Source: Pegoplata infirma (lineage: Eukaryota; Arthropoda; Insecta; Diptera; Anthomyiidae). From it: a DNA stretch of 64,000 bases. The position numbers and the translations under genes are program-made. The stretch's first letter is position 1; the number at the start of each line of letters is the position of its first letter. The stretch covers positions 14,532,330 to 14,596,329 of the forward strand of contig OY992538.1 of the NCBI GenBank assembly GCA_963921195.1, given 5' to 3'. Of the stretch, positions 1 to 12,204 are shown piece by piece. The notes under the pieces are model-generated. The model saw nothing but the letters and a program-made list of their open reading frames with translations. It was not told the origin of the DNA and did not search any database.

Positions 1-334
1 CCAACTGAAGTTATGAAACGTAAAGATAGTTTTTTTTTAATTCAGAAAATTATAAACATTTACATTTTCGAAAGACAACTCTGAGTATACAGAGGCTGAA
101 ATATATTTGTCGTTGTCCCGGTCAGGTTGGTATTGAATTTCAGCGAAATCGGTCCTAACCAAGAAATAACAATTTTCAACACATAAGTACTTTCAAACTG
201 TCTTGGTTTGGTTGAGTCCCTAATATGGCTGTTGCGCTGTATTATCTCTATAATATATTGCCTCGGGCAAAATATTCGTCATTCCAAATTTTGCAAATAA
301 TATTTTATTTAGTTTAAATATTTATTAGCAAATA
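1..334. other. Intron or intergenic AT-rich DNA, nothing recognised
   Basis: No coding frame or structured repeat is recognisable. It probably lies inside the last visible intron of the minus-strand SmydA gene, whose 3' exons are not in the window. Confidence 0.4.
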
Positions 335-1151
335 CACTCATAGAAATATCTTAGTAGAAAAATTAGTAAACCCATTGTAGATCAAGTTTTACAGAATATT
401 GCCGTATTCAACAAAAAATAATGTTGATATCGTTGAATAATCAGTAAAGTTGAATCAACTCTTTACATCGCTTATACAGAATTCAATAGATAAAACCAAA
501 AAAGAAAAAACAACCCTGCTCGTTCATTTTTGTATTATCAAGTTGGTAGCAATGCATTGCAATGTGAAATTTGTTTGTCTCTTATAAAATTATTTTATGT
601 GTTTGTTTCTTATAAAAATATTTAATATTATAAAAATAAATTAAAATAGGATCTGATGATCAGATTCTGATCTGTAAATATTTGGTAAGTAATAAAATAC
701 ATTGGTTACTTTATGTATTCATACTATATTATATTTTTGTTTGTTTTTTTTTAAGGCTTTTGATTTGGTGTCATTAGAAAAACCGGAGAATGGCTTACGA
801 GTGCAAAACATAAATAAAAGAAGTGTGTGAAAATCTTGTGTTGAAATATTGCAGCTTAAAAAGCCGGTGATAATTCTAAAAAATATTGTGATTTTTACTT
901 AATAAAAGAATATTAACAAATAACAACAAGCTTTTTTTTATTAATAAAATTTCTTATATCAACAAAAATATGAGTTGAGTTTACAAAAAATACGAGTTGA
1001 TTTACAAAAGAACGAGTTGATCAACTTTTACAAAAACTGACAACAATTTTTATTGAAATCAACATAAATATTTGTAGGGTCAAAATCAACAATGATTTCT
1101 GTTGAATTTACAACGATTTTCTTTGGGAATACAATGATTTTTGGTTGAGTG
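335..1151 (+). mobile_element. MITE family A, copy 1 (TA target site)
   Basis: The element begins CACTCATAGAAATATC and ends GGTTGAGTG, so the outermost CACTCA is inverted. TA lies directly outside both ends (333-334 and 1152-1153). Near-identical copies lie at 24196-25009 and, inverted, at 25664-27373, which fixes the boundaries. It has no coding capacity. The TA duplication fits a Tc1/mariner-type non-autonomous element; the superfamily is inferred. Confidence 0.8.
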
Positions 1152-1153
1152 TA

Positions 1154-1800
1154 CAAATCAAGTTAATCGTACTGTGTTTATCTGAATATAAAAAAAGTGA
1201 AAGTACAATGCAAAAAAAGTCATTACCACGTTCTAGTGGAGTGCTTCAAAACTAAAACAAATGTTATGAAATTTTTTTTAAACCCCCTGGGTCCAAGTGC
1301 AGGACTTTGAACTTCTTTAGACACAATAAAGTTTCACATTGTTTAACAAAAGTACAAAAAGTTAGTTCTTCAGGGATAACTTTTTCATTCCTGGTCCGAT
1401 TTAGCTCATTTACGAACTTAATCTGCCTATCACTACAAGACATGTTCGTGCCAAAGTTTAGGAGTATAGCTCCTTTTGTTTGGACTGCATCTTAATTTCC
1501 ACAGACAGACGAACGGACATCGCTAGAATTATCGTACATTCGATGAAGGAACAATACTTTTAGGTGCTTAGGAGACAACGAAATTTTTCGATGTAATATC
1601 AGTTGTTTTGATCCCAAAATAATTAATATAACCCTCTAAATATTATTTTGTGTATAAATGTACCTAATTTTATCTTATTTTATGACCTGCCTACATTTTT
1701 TTATGTATATCAACGTGATTTGCCAAAAAAAAAAAATTATCCAATATTTCTTGATGTTATTGAGGTTTATCAATTATTTTAACAAAGTATTGATAAAGTT
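1154..1800. other. Non-coding DNA with a decayed DINE-like core
   Basis: Around 1280-1560 it has the 'CCTGGGTCCAAGTGCAGGACTTTG' type core (shortened here: GGGTCCAAGTGCAGGAC) and a 'GACGGACATCGCTAG' block that recur in the DINE-like repeats of this window. No gene is seen. Confidence 0.45.
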
Positions 1801-1805
1801 AATAA

Positions 1806-2615
1806 CCAAGTGAAAAAATACAATAGTGAGTGTTAAATTCGGCAGTGCCGAATCTTGTATACACTTCAAAATGTAAAAAAAAAATTAAACAGGGGCTTTT
1901 TGGTGGGCGCATGGGGACACTGCAGCGCGCTGTGGGACAACTTCCCCCTGTATTTGATTAAAATGTTATATGTAGATAGATTATGTGTACTTTGGTCATC
2001 TTATCAAATTTGATTGCACCATTTTTGGACTCAGTCCCCATATAAAAACTTCGCCCGATATTCAGTTTAATCGGTCTAACCGCAACAAAAATACTATTTC
2101 TTTCAAATTTGGTTTCAGCCCAAAATAAAAGAGCTAGACTCCTGAAGTTTGGTACAAATATGTCTTATGGTCATAGGCTGGTTAAGTTCGGAGATGGGCA
2201 AAATCGGACCAGGGGGAAAAAAAGTTCCCCCTTGAGGAACTAAACCAACCTCTGAAAAACACCATATTTTTACATAATTTTTTGGGTTTTTGTTTATCAA
2301 ATGCAACATTTTTATGTTTCAAGAAACTCAAAGTTCTGCATTTGGACCCGGGGGATTAGAAAATATATTTTTTTTTTCGGCCCGCCCCCCTTTTGTGTTC
2401 GTGGATTAAAAAAAAATAAACTTGTATTTCTTTAGAGCGAAGAGCATAAGAATGAATTTTTAAACATATATTTCGAGGGGAAATTTGTCCCCTTAATTAC
2501 CACTGCCAACCTCCCCCCCCCCCAAAAAAAAAAGAAAACGATCCTTTTTTTTTGCATGTTGGAGGTTATAAAATATTCGGCACAGCAAAATTTAACACTC
2601 TTACTTGTTTAATAT
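1806..2615. mobile_element. DINE-1-like repeat fragments, rearranged
   Basis: The left part carries an inverted 3' terminus (palindrome ATTCGGCAGTGCCGAAT). The right part, about 2100-2615, is a plus-strand copy with the conserved blocks 'gctggttaagttcgga', a Gly/Cys-like GCCCGCCCCCCTTTTGTG segment and the terminus ending ACTCTTACTTGTTT. It closely matches 4724-5288. The name rests on recalled resemblance to Drosophila DINE-1/INE-1. Confidence 0.55.
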
Positions 2616-2847
2616 AACACTGCTCGAATTTGACACTTTTTTTTATCAAACTGGGCACCCTACTGGTAAAGTTAATTCGAGTAAGCTGGATTCAATGGTG
2701 CTAGCCGTTTTTCGAAGTTAGCGCTCATATTCGCGATTTTAAATTTTTATGCCCAAGTACAATGAAAACGATATTTTTAAACGTTGCGATAATTTTTAAA
2801 TTGAAAACCATCCAAGTCTGTTAAACTAACATAACAAACCATAATAC

Positions 2848-3838
2848 CACAGACTATAAACAGACTCGACAGTAGAGTTTTATGAGAAAAAATGGGGGAA
2901 AACTAAGCGATTTTAGGAGACAACAGAGCGGTTTTTAGTCCGGTTTACGCTAACATGGCAACACTTTCTACGACTTAGGAGTGAGTGAAACAACAAAAAC
3001 CGATCTGGCATCTTGTCTAAAAACGTATAATTAAATAAATAAAAACACGCTTTTAGAATATGAGCAGTTGTAAAGTGCTCGTTGAGTATTTTTGAGATAC
3101 TAAAATGTTTATTAAAATTAAAACCTTAAGAACTAACTACAATAATCTTAAAACTAACCTAGAACTAGTGATTCTACCGCTGCGCACAAGCAACCCCTGC
3201 ATGGAACATGTGATAACATAAACTTATCACACACACAGATTTTATTGCTTGGGAAAAACAGTCATTTAACATGAGTTTAATGGCTGTTCTAAAATAGCAC
3301 ATCTTGTCTTAAATGATAGGAAAATCCTTATCACTAAGAAAATCCATAAATAGGATAAACAAAATGTTTATGAAATATTTTAGAATAAAACACATGTTCA
3401 TTTTTGAACACATCTATTTTTCTTATGGCGCGTTATATTAGTTTTCTCTTTCTAACCTAATTCGTAGAATAATTTGAAAATATTAACCATATGGTTCAGA
3501 ACTCCATTTTTTACACCTGTCACTTATGTCGAGTCTGTATTAGTCTGTGATAATACCGTGTAGACACAGACTAATACAGACTCGACATAAGTGACAGGCG
3601 TCAAAAAAGTAGTCTTGAAGCATATGGTTAATTATTTCAAATTATTCTACGAATTAGGTTAGAAAGAGAAAACTGATATAACACGCCATAAGAAAAATAG
3701 ATGCCAGATCGGTTTTTGTTGTTTCACTCACTCCTAAGTCGTAGAAAGTGTTGCCATGCTAAAGTAAAACGGACTAAAAACCGCTCTGTTTTCTCCTAAA
3801 ATTTCTTAATTTCCCCCCTATATGTCTGTGGTGTAGAC
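2848..3838. repeat. Nested fold-back (inverted repeat) element
   Basis: Outer arms at about 2848-3010 and 3700-3838 are reverse complements over roughly 140 bases (both contain the TCGTAGAAAGTGTTGCCATG sequence or its complement). Inner arms at about 3405-3550 and 3556-3705 form a second near-perfect palindrome. The outer ends read ACCACAGAC on both strands. A 390-base spacer sits between the outer and inner left arms. It has no ORF and probably belongs to a fold-back DNA transposon. Confidence 0.65.
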
Positions 3839-3844
3839 TTGTGC

Positions 3845-4365
3845 TTAATCGTTCAATTGAGTGAGCGCTGATTTTCGTTCATTTCAGATAAAAGACCTAG
3901 TTCGTTCATCTAGTTCAATTGCTCTTTTGTGGTTTTCGTTCAACAGTTTGTGAACGAATCATTTTGATAATGTCTGTTGGTCGTTCATCTAGTTCAAATC
4001 GTTCAGTTTTTGTTTTCGTTCAACAGTTCGTGAACGAATCGTTTTGATCATGTCTGTTGTTTTGGCTTTTGTTCAAAAAATACAAAAATTTTGAATAAAA
4101 ACATGAATTAAAAAAAACATAAAAATTTTTTTAAAAAAAACATACATAAATGCTAAGAAAGTGTGCCAAAAGAGAAGAGAAAACTAACGCCTAATGACAA
4201 AATTAACAAAAAAAATTGAACGACCGAACTGAAAGATCAAAATGAATTAATGACCTATTGAGCTAAATGAAAAGACCTAAAAGAGCGAAAAAAACGAACT
4301 AGATAAACCGCTCATTTAAGTGAATATTTCAATTGAACTAGTACGTTCGTGAACGACACAAATTT
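3845..4365. repeat. TTCGTTCA-rich repeat with partly inverted ends
   Basis: Two direct copies of a roughly 65-base unit (GTTCGTTCATCTAGTTCAA followed by a TTCGTTCAACAGTT block) lie at about 3898-4055. TTCAATTGA-type ends appear near 3850 and again inverted near 4330. It is probably a decayed short element. No gene is present. Confidence 0.45.
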
Positions 4366-4590
4366 TTTTTAGCGAAAAAACATTTTTTGTTCGCGGAAAA
4401 TCTTTATTTTCGTGAAAAAATTAGTTCAATACAAATATTTTTAGTTTGATTTGAATTTACGCAGCCATCTATCTGGTTAAGCTAGTTCGTGTACACCAAA
4501 TCCCCTTGTAATATAAGTTTTTTCAAAGTTGGGGTATGTGTTAGCGATATTCGCGGTTGAATTTTTTTTATTTAAGTAAAAAAAAAACTA

Positions 4591-5288
4591 TTTTTATACC
4601 CTCCAACTACAGTATGGGGGTATACTCACTTTGTCATTCCGTGTGTAACGCATCGAAATATCGGTGTAGGACCCCGTAGTGTATATATTATTGATCAGTG
4701 ATCGATTCTAAGACATTCTAGCGATGTCCGTCTGTCCGTCCGTCTGTCCGTCCGTCTGTAGAAGACACGATACAGTCCAAAATAAAAGTGGTAGACTCCT
4801 GAAATTTGGCACATATATGTCTTATGTTCATAGGCTGGTTAAGTTCGGAGATGGGCAAAATTGGACCAGGGGGGAAAAGTTCCCCCTTGAAGAACTAAAC
4901 AAACCTCTGAAAAATACCATATTTTTACATGATTTTTTGTGTTTTTGTTTAACAAATCCAACATTTTAATGCTACAAGAAGTTCAAGGTCCTGCATTTGG
5001 ACCCACAGAATTAGAAAAAATCGTTTTACGGTACGCCCCCCCCCCTTTATGGGCGTGGAATAAATTTTTTTTTATATAATGATAAATTTGTATTTCTTTA
5101 GTGCAAAAAGCATAAGAATTATTTTTTTTACACTTATTCGAGAGGAATTGTGCCCCCCAAATACCACTACCGACCCCCCCCCCAAAAAAAAAAAAAAAAA
5201 AGAAGACGCCCCTGCATTTTTTTTTTTATTTGCATGTTGGAGGGTATAAAAGATTCGGCACAGCCGAATTTAACACTCTTACTTGTTT
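4591..5288 (+). mobile_element. DINE-1-like repeat, near complete
   Basis: The 5' end has TTTTTATACCCTCC and a GGGGGTATA return. Next come the 'CATCGAAATATCGGTGTAGG' block, TGATCAGTGATCGATT, and a GTCCGTCTGTCCGTC run. The 3' part has a GGGCGTGGA core, then GGAGGGTATAAAAGATTCGG and the ATTCGGCACAGCCGAAT hairpin, ending ACTCTTACTTGTTT. The same block order recurs at 5588-8756 (inverted), 39355-40365, 51766-52311, 52803-53308 and 58783-59553. In Drosophila this architecture is that of DINE-1, a non-autonomous helentron. Confidence 0.65.
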
Positions 5289-5455
5289 TATATTATTTAG
5301 ACAGTTGCTGTACCGTATTATTTTTTTCATGTCGGGAATATCAAATTAGATGAAATTAACGATCCATTTTTGGGTTAACGATTTGAAAATCAATGTTAAA
5401 ACATTCATTCTAAATATTCTTATAATTTACAATAAATTAAATAAATCAAACTTAC

Positions 5456-8400
5456 TTGATACAATTTTCTTTAGTTTTTTCCATAGCATTCAGATCACTA
5501 CTGGCCCTTTCCAAAGTAGTATTAACATATGCCTTATCCACTTGATTTTTACATTCATTACATCTGAAACAATAACAATTTGTTAAAAAAACAAGTAAGA
5601 AAGCTATATTCGGCTGTGCCGAATCTTTAAATACCCTCCACCAATGTGATGATTTAAAAAACAAAAAAGTTTATACCTCAGGAAATAAAATAGTACCAAA
5701 AAGTGTACTTTCGGTACCTTTAATAAAAGGTACTTTTTATTAAAGGTACTTTTTATTAAAGGTACTTTTTATAGAAGGTACTTTTTATAAAAGGTACTTT
5801 TTATAAAAGGTACTTTTTATAAAAGGTACTTTTTATAAAAGGTACTTTTTATAAAAGGTACTTTTTTTATGAAAGGTACTTTTTATAAAAGGTACTTTTT
5901 ATAAAAGGTACTTTTTATAAAAGGTACTTTTTATAAAAGGTACTTTTTATAAAAGGTACTTTTTATAAAGGTACTTTTTATAAAAGGTACTTTTTATAAA
6001 AGGTACTTTTTATAAAAGGTACTTTTTATAAAAGGTACTTTTTATAAAAGGTACTTTTTATAAAAGGTACTTTTTATAAAAGGTACTTTTTATAAAAGGT
6101 ACTTTTTATAAAAGGTACTTTTTATAAAAGGTACTTTTTATAAAAGGTACTTTTTATAAAAGGTACTTTTTATAAAAGGTACTTTTTATAAAAGGTACTT
6201 TTTATAAAAGGTACTTTTTATAAAAGGTACTTTTTATAAAAGGTACTTTTTATAAAAGGTACTTTTTATAAAAGGTACTTTTTATAAAAGGTACTTTTTT
6301 AAAAGGTACTTTTTATAAAATGTACTTTTATAAAAGGTACTTTTTATAAAAGGTACTTTTTATAAAAGGTACTTTTTATAAAAGGTATTTTTTATAAAAG
6401 GTACTTTTTATAAAAGGTACTTTTTATAAAAGGTACTTTTTATAAAAGGTACTTTTTATAAAAGGTACTTTTTATAAAAGGTATTTTTTATAAAAGTTTT
6501 TTTTTATAAAAGGTACTTTTTATAAAATGTACTTTTTATAAAAGGTACTTTTTATAAAATATACTTTTTATAATAGGTACTTTTTATAAAAGGTACTTTG
6601 AATAAAAGGAACTTTTTATAAAAGATACTTTTTATTAAAGGAACTTTTTATAAAAGGTAATTTTTATAAAAGGTACTTTTTATAAAAGGTACTTTTTATA
6701 AAAAGTTCTTTTTATAAAAGGTACTTTTTATAAAAGGTACTTTTTATAAAAGGTAATTTTTATAAAAGGTACTTTTTGTAAAAGGTACTTTTTTTAAAAG
6801 GTACTTTTTATAAAATGTACTTTTTATAAAAGGTACTTTTTATAAAAGGTACTTTTTATAAAAGGTACTTTTTATAAAAGGTACTTTTTATAAAAGGTAC
6901 TTTTTATAAAAGGTACTTTTTATAAAAGGTACTTTTTATGAAGGAACCTTTTATAAAAGGTACTTTTTATAAAAGGTACTTTTTATAAAAGGTACTTTTT
7001 GAAAACGGTACAGAATTTTCGGAAAGTACTTGTTCCAGAATGTTTTATTTCAGGATCCTACATTCTAAATTTCAAGTTTGAATAAAATTTCAGTAAATAA
7101 AAAAAAGTACCAAAAGTACTTTTTTACCCATTTTACCTCAGCAGAATCAACATTGGCAAAACCCGAGCCTTAGTGAATCTTTTTTCCGGAAGGTGAACCG
7201 ACATTGCAAATTTCCATTTTCTAGTACCATTATTTAAGGAAATATAAATGTAAAAAAAGTACATATTTTTAACCTATTAGAAAAATCATTGGCAAAAACC
7301 CAGCCTTAGGGGATCTATATTCCGGGAGGTGAACATACAGTCCAAATTTCAAGTCTATGTGACAATTTTTTAAGGAAATATAAAAGGTGCCAAAAGTACA
7401 GATTTTTTCCCTTTTTACCCTCTTAGAATCAACATTGGCAATAATCCAGCCGTACTGGATCTATATTCTAGGATGTGAACATACTGTCCAAATTTCAAGT
7501 TTCTATGACCATTATTTCTGGAGATATAAAAAGCACCAAAAGTACAGTTTTTTACCCTTTTGACCCCCTTAGAATTAACACTGGCAAAAATCCAGCCTTA
7601 ATGGATCTATATTCCGGGAGGTGAACATACAGTCTAAATTTCAAGTCTCTATGATCATTATATCCAAAGATTTAAAAAGTACCAAAAGTACAGTTTTTTA
7701 CCATTTTTACCCCCTTACCATTGGCTAAACTCCAGCCATAGTGGATCTATATTGCGGGAGGGTAACATACAGTCCAAATTTCAAGTCTCTATGACCATTA
7801 TATCGGGAGATATAAAAAATACCAAAAGTACAGTTTTTTATTTTTTTTACCCCCTTAGAATCAACATTGGCAAAAATCCAGCCATAGTGGATCTTTATTC
7901 CGGAAGGTCAAACTACAGTCCAAATTACAAGTCTCTAACTTCAGCGGTTTGGGCTGGGCGATGATGAATGAGTATGTCAGTCAGTCATATTACTCTTTTA
8001 TATATATAAATTTTCCGGATTTGGGCGATTTTTGCCATAAAGTTTATTTCTGTATTTTATTATTTAACAAAATTTATTTTTTTAAATGAAAATATTTTTT
8101 TTTTTTAAGAAATCTGAACAAAATTGAATTTTGGCGATATTTTACATCCGATTTGGCGACAAAGCCAAAATAAAGTCTGGCAACCCCGTTAATATGACGA
8201 AGCAAAAAATGGACACACACACACACATGCTATATAAAAATAACTATTAATTTTTTTATTATTACTTAACGAACTTTTTTTTAATTAAATTTAGATTTTG
8301 TTTTACATATTTTAAAGATTTTTTTCCTTTTTCTCATTTTTTTTTCATTTCCGTTTTCTTTCTTATGTATCACACAAAATATGAGTTAATTTAGGGTTAT

Positions 8401-11400
8401 GTTGAAAAAAACGATGTGTTTTTTAGTAATTCGCTCATAACTTTTAAAATACTTAACCGATTTAAAAAAAAAAATACATCAGTTTTTGCCTGGGAAAATT
8501 ACGCAACTTTTGGTACCCCAAGCGTTTAAATCGGTTTCGTAGTATTGCCAAAAACGTGATTTCAACAGACAGACAGACAGACGGACGGACAGACAGACAG
8601 ACAGACAGACGGACATCGCTAGATCGACTTAAAATCGATCAAGGATCATGAATTTATATACTTTATGGGGTCCTAAACCAATATTTCAATGTGTTACATA
8701 CGGAATGACAAACTTATATATACCCTCTATCACCAGAGTGGAGGGTATAAAAACTTACAAATATGTAAAAAAACAAAATCAAATCTTTAATAAAACTTAC
8801 GTCCAATCTTTATGCCAATCATTTAAATTTGCCGGTAACATCAGACCTCTACAATTCGATTTCTCACATTTTAAAGCACTATAATTCGTGCCATATTCCG
8901 TAACATCCACACAACGTTGACACTGACATTTGAATATTTTTGTTTGCATTAAATGACGTTGACGATCGGCTGTACCCCAAACGGCATCGGAATAACAAAT
9001 ACTTAAATGTGAGCCTTTCTTGATTTCCTTGGGAGCCCATAAAACTAAATGACCGTCTTTATTAAAGCTTTTAGCTAAATTTGGAGTACATGAGTGTTCC
9101 AAGAATGAGGCATTATAAAAAATACCCACATGGGCAGGATCCGAAGTGGGTACTTCATGGCCATTGATTTGTAAAATACCAATTACACGCATAATTTCAT
9201 CTTCGCTAAATAATTGAGTATTAAAATATCTGCAAAAAATATACAAATTTTTTTTTAACTATGAAATTAAGACTGGTTTTTCGGAAACTGCGATTGTAAA
9301 GGGGTACAAAGGGGTAAAGAAGAGTACTTTGGGTACGAAATCATAATTCTAGAAATTATGATTCTTGAAACTTTAAATGGGAATATGGGAATGTACGCTT
9401 AAAAAATTATGACGGTAGATTCCACTACAAAAGACTGTTAAAGCAACTACATTTGTTGTTGTTTAGGCGTCTACTACATTTTACGGTAAAATCAGCCAAA
9501 AATTGTTGTTGTTTTAAACTTTTGATTTGCAACTACATAAAACTGTAAAAACAACTTTAAATTACAGTTGTTTTTACTGTAACTCAAATTGCCTGAATTT
9601 TTTTATTAACAAAAAAAAAACTTCTAAACGTCAAAAAACGGTTGAAATTGTTTGGTAATAATTCCTGCTGCGTCTTAAAATTTTAAATTTCTACACCATT
9701 TACAGATGTAATTCGAAAAAGATCAATTGTAATTCGAAGATTCTATTTGTAATTCGAAGATTCCATTTGTAATTCGAAGATTCCATTTGTAATTCGAAGA
9801 TTCCATTTGTAATTCGAATACTCCAATTGTAATTCGAAGATTCCATTTGTAATTCGAAGATTCCAATTGTAATTCGAAAAAGATGAATTGTAATTCGAAA
9901 AAGATCAATTGTTATTCGAAAAAGACCAATTGCAATTCGAAAAAGATCAATTGTAATTCGTAAAAGATCAATTGTAATTCGTAAAAGATCAATTGTAATT
10001 CGAAGATTCCAATGGAAATACATTTTACGACAATTTGGCCAAATATTCAGCTTTAGTAGGTCACTACACCATTTACAGATGTAATTCGAAAAAGATCAGT
10101 TGTAATTCGAAGATTCTATTTGTAATTCGAAGATTCCATTTGTAATTCGAATACTCCAATTGTAATTCGAAGATTCCATTTGTAATTCGAAGATTGCAAT
10201 TGTAATTCGAAAAAGATCAATTGTAATTCGTAAAAGATCAATTGTAATTCGTAAAAGATCAATTGTAATTCGAAGATTCCAATTGTAATTCGAAAAATAT
10301 CAATGGAAATACATTTTACGACAATTTGGCCAAATATTCGGCTTTAGTAGGTCACTACACCATTTACAGATGTAATTCGAAAAAGATCAATTGTAATTCG
10401 AAGATTCTATTTGTAATTCGAAGATTCCATTTGTAATTCGAATACTCCAATTGTAATTCGAAGATTCCATTTGTAATTCGAAGATTCCAATTGTAATTCG
10501 AAAAAGATGAATTGTAATTCGAAAAAGATCAATTGTTATTCGAAAAAGATCAATTGTAATTCGAAAAAGATCAATTGTAATTCGTAAAAGATCAATTGTA
10601 ATTCGTAAAAGATCAATTGTAATTCGAAGATTCCAATTGTAATTCAAAAAATATCAATGGAAATACATTTTACGAAAATTTGGCCAAATATTCGGCTTTA
10701 GTAGGTCACTACACCATTTACAGATGTAATTCGAAAAAGATCAATTGTAATTCGAAGATTATACACCATTTACAGATGTAATTCGAAAAACATCAATTGT
10801 AATTCGAAGATTCTACTTGTAATTCGAAGATTCCATTTGTAATTCGAAGATTCCATTTGTAATTCGAAGATTCCATTTGTAATTCGAATACTCCAATTGT
10901 AATTCGAAGATTCCATTTGTAATTCGAAGATTCCAATTGTAATTCGAAAAAGATCAATTGTAATTCGAAAAAGATCAATTGTAATTCGAAAAAGATCAAT
11001 TGTAATTCGAAAAAGATCAATTGTAATTCGTAAAAGATCAATTGTAATTCGAAGATTCCAATTGTAATTCGAAAAATATCAACTGTATTTCCATTGATAT
11101 TTTTCGAATTACAATTGGAATCGTCGAATTACAATTGATCTTTTACGAATTACAATTGATCTTTTTCGAATTACAATTGATCTTTTTCGAATTACAATTG
11201 ATCTTTTTCGAATTACAATTGATCTTTTTCGAATTACAATTGGAATCTTCGAATTACAAATGGAATCTTCGAATTACAATTGGAGTATTCGAATTACAAA
11301 TGGAATCTTCGAATTACAAATGGAATCTTCGAATTACAAATGGAATCTTCGAATTACAAATAGAATCTTCGAATTACAATTGATCTTTTTCGAATTACAT

Positions 11401-12204
11401 CTGTAAATGGTGTAGAAAAATATGAACTAAAACGAATGAATGAACTCAATAGCGCTTAATCTTGTGCGCTATAAATGAACTAAAAAAAACTATTTTTAGT
11501 TCATTTTTTTTAGTGTGCATTTTAAAAACCTACCTCAAAATAAATTTACAGACACTTTCATAATCAGCCTTCCACTGCATGGAACCACGTCTCTGATCCT
11601 CCAATGATTCCAATTCATTTATTTTTTTCCATTTTTCAGCATCTTTATCGCGCAACATAAGACAACGTGCAGTGCTTAAACATTGATACAATGGATGGGG
11701 ATTTGTAAATTCTTGAACATTAACCTTTTTGCCTCTTTTAACGGTTAATTCACATTCAAATCGATGTTCGTCCTTATTTTTACATTCAACACCACACAAC
11801 GGCCAACCACATTGTTCACAATTTATATAATCGGACGGTTCAATAGCATTTAAACAACCCAAACATACAGGTGGTGTCATCTGTGAGGGACCACGAAATA
11901 GAGGAGCTTCTTTTAAAATAATCTCAAATGGTTTAATTGTACGAGTGGTAATTAAATGACGACCCAATTCCTCATTATGGACAATCTTAAAATAAAACAG
12001 ACATACATACATGGTAAAAAATTTTCCATTTTGTATGATTTATTATTGGGTGCATGCAGAGCTAGTAAGTACCTTATATGGATGACAATTTTTCTTATGA
12101 TTTTTCCAATCTTGTTTTTGATGTTCAGCACTACAATAGAATACCTGTTTACAATTGGAACAACTATTTTTTGTTTCAGTTTTACAAATTGCACAAGAAT
12201 TCAT
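5456..12204 (-). CDS. SmydA-8: SmydA-group MYND/SET protein, 3' end missing
   Basis: Exons in transcription order are 12204-12073, 11985-11534, 9229-8801 and 5563-5456. All junctions are GT-AG and frame is kept, giving about 373 residues. Exon 1 starts at ATG 12204 and encodes a complete MYND zinc finger (C4, C7, C15, C18, C24, H28, H36, C40). Exons 2-3 carry a split SET domain, with the EHSCTPN motif (usually NHSCxPN), the SICYSDAVWGTADRQRHL segment and a cysteine cluster CQCQRC. The last exon continues the post-SET cysteines (CNEC). Exon 4 ends at a GTAAG donor and no later exon is visible, so the C-terminal helical part (an estimated 100 or more residues) must lie left of the window. The group contains lysine-methyltransferase-like proteins, many with unproved activity. 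The exact paralogue is inferred from the neighbouring genes, not from an alignment. Confidence 0.85.
5697..7005. repeat. 16-bp minisatellite, about 80 copies
   Basis: The unit is GGTACTTTTTATAAAA. Copies are nearly identical from 5760 to 6470 and more variable at the right (GGTATTTTT, GGAACTTTT and 15-bp variants). It lies inside the inverted DINE-like element and has no coding potential. Confidence 0.95.
7105..7935. repeat. Tandem repeat of about 135-147 bp, about six copies
   Basis: Each unit begins CCAAAAGTACAGTTTTTTAC, then a CCCCTTAGAATCAACATTGG segment, then TGGATCTATATTCCGG and CAGTCCAAATTTCAAGTC. Unit starts fall near 7108, 7252, 7387, 7532, 7679 and 7818. The array directly follows the 16-bp array. 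ORFs here are incidental. Confidence 0.85.
9694..11412. mobile_element. TIR element packed with 20/21-bp repeats, palindromic right half
   Basis: The outer ends are CACCATTTACAGATG and its reverse complement, each followed by TA (9692-9693 and 11413-11414). The interior is a tandem array of 20/21-bp units built from AATTCGAA plus GATTCCATTTGT or AAAGATCAATTGT. The terminal CACCATTTACAGATG sequence recurs internally near 10067, 10363, 10715 and 10768. From about 10765 to 11412 the sequence is one large palindrome centred near 11087. It fills SmydA intron 2. A short intact relative lies at 34307-34583. Confidence 0.8.

Larger units (their letters stand above)
5588..8756 (-). mobile_element. Large DINE-1-like element in SmydA intron 3
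   Basis: Read on the minus strand it opens at 8756 with TTTTTATACCCTCCACTC, then the 'CATAAAGTATATAAATT' block, AGCGATGTCCGTC and a long GTCTGTCTGT run. It closes near 5588 with GGAGGGTAT, the ATTCGGCACAGCCGAAT hairpin and CTTACTTGTTTTT. The interior is filled by two tandem arrays (5697-7005 and 7105-7935). It occupies nearly all of the intron between SmydA exons 3 and 4. Confidence 0.65.

Noticed and set aside
1..5455. Missing C-terminal exons of the SmydA gene
   Set aside because: No minus-strand frame with acceptor and SMYD C-terminal character was found; the exons are more likely left of the window.
9700..11383. Long open frames in both directions with repeats such as SSNYKWNLRIT and [13 protein letters not shown]
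   Set aside because: They are translations of the 20/21-bp AATTCGAA minisatellite, whose unit of 21 bp keeps frame; there is no protein signal.
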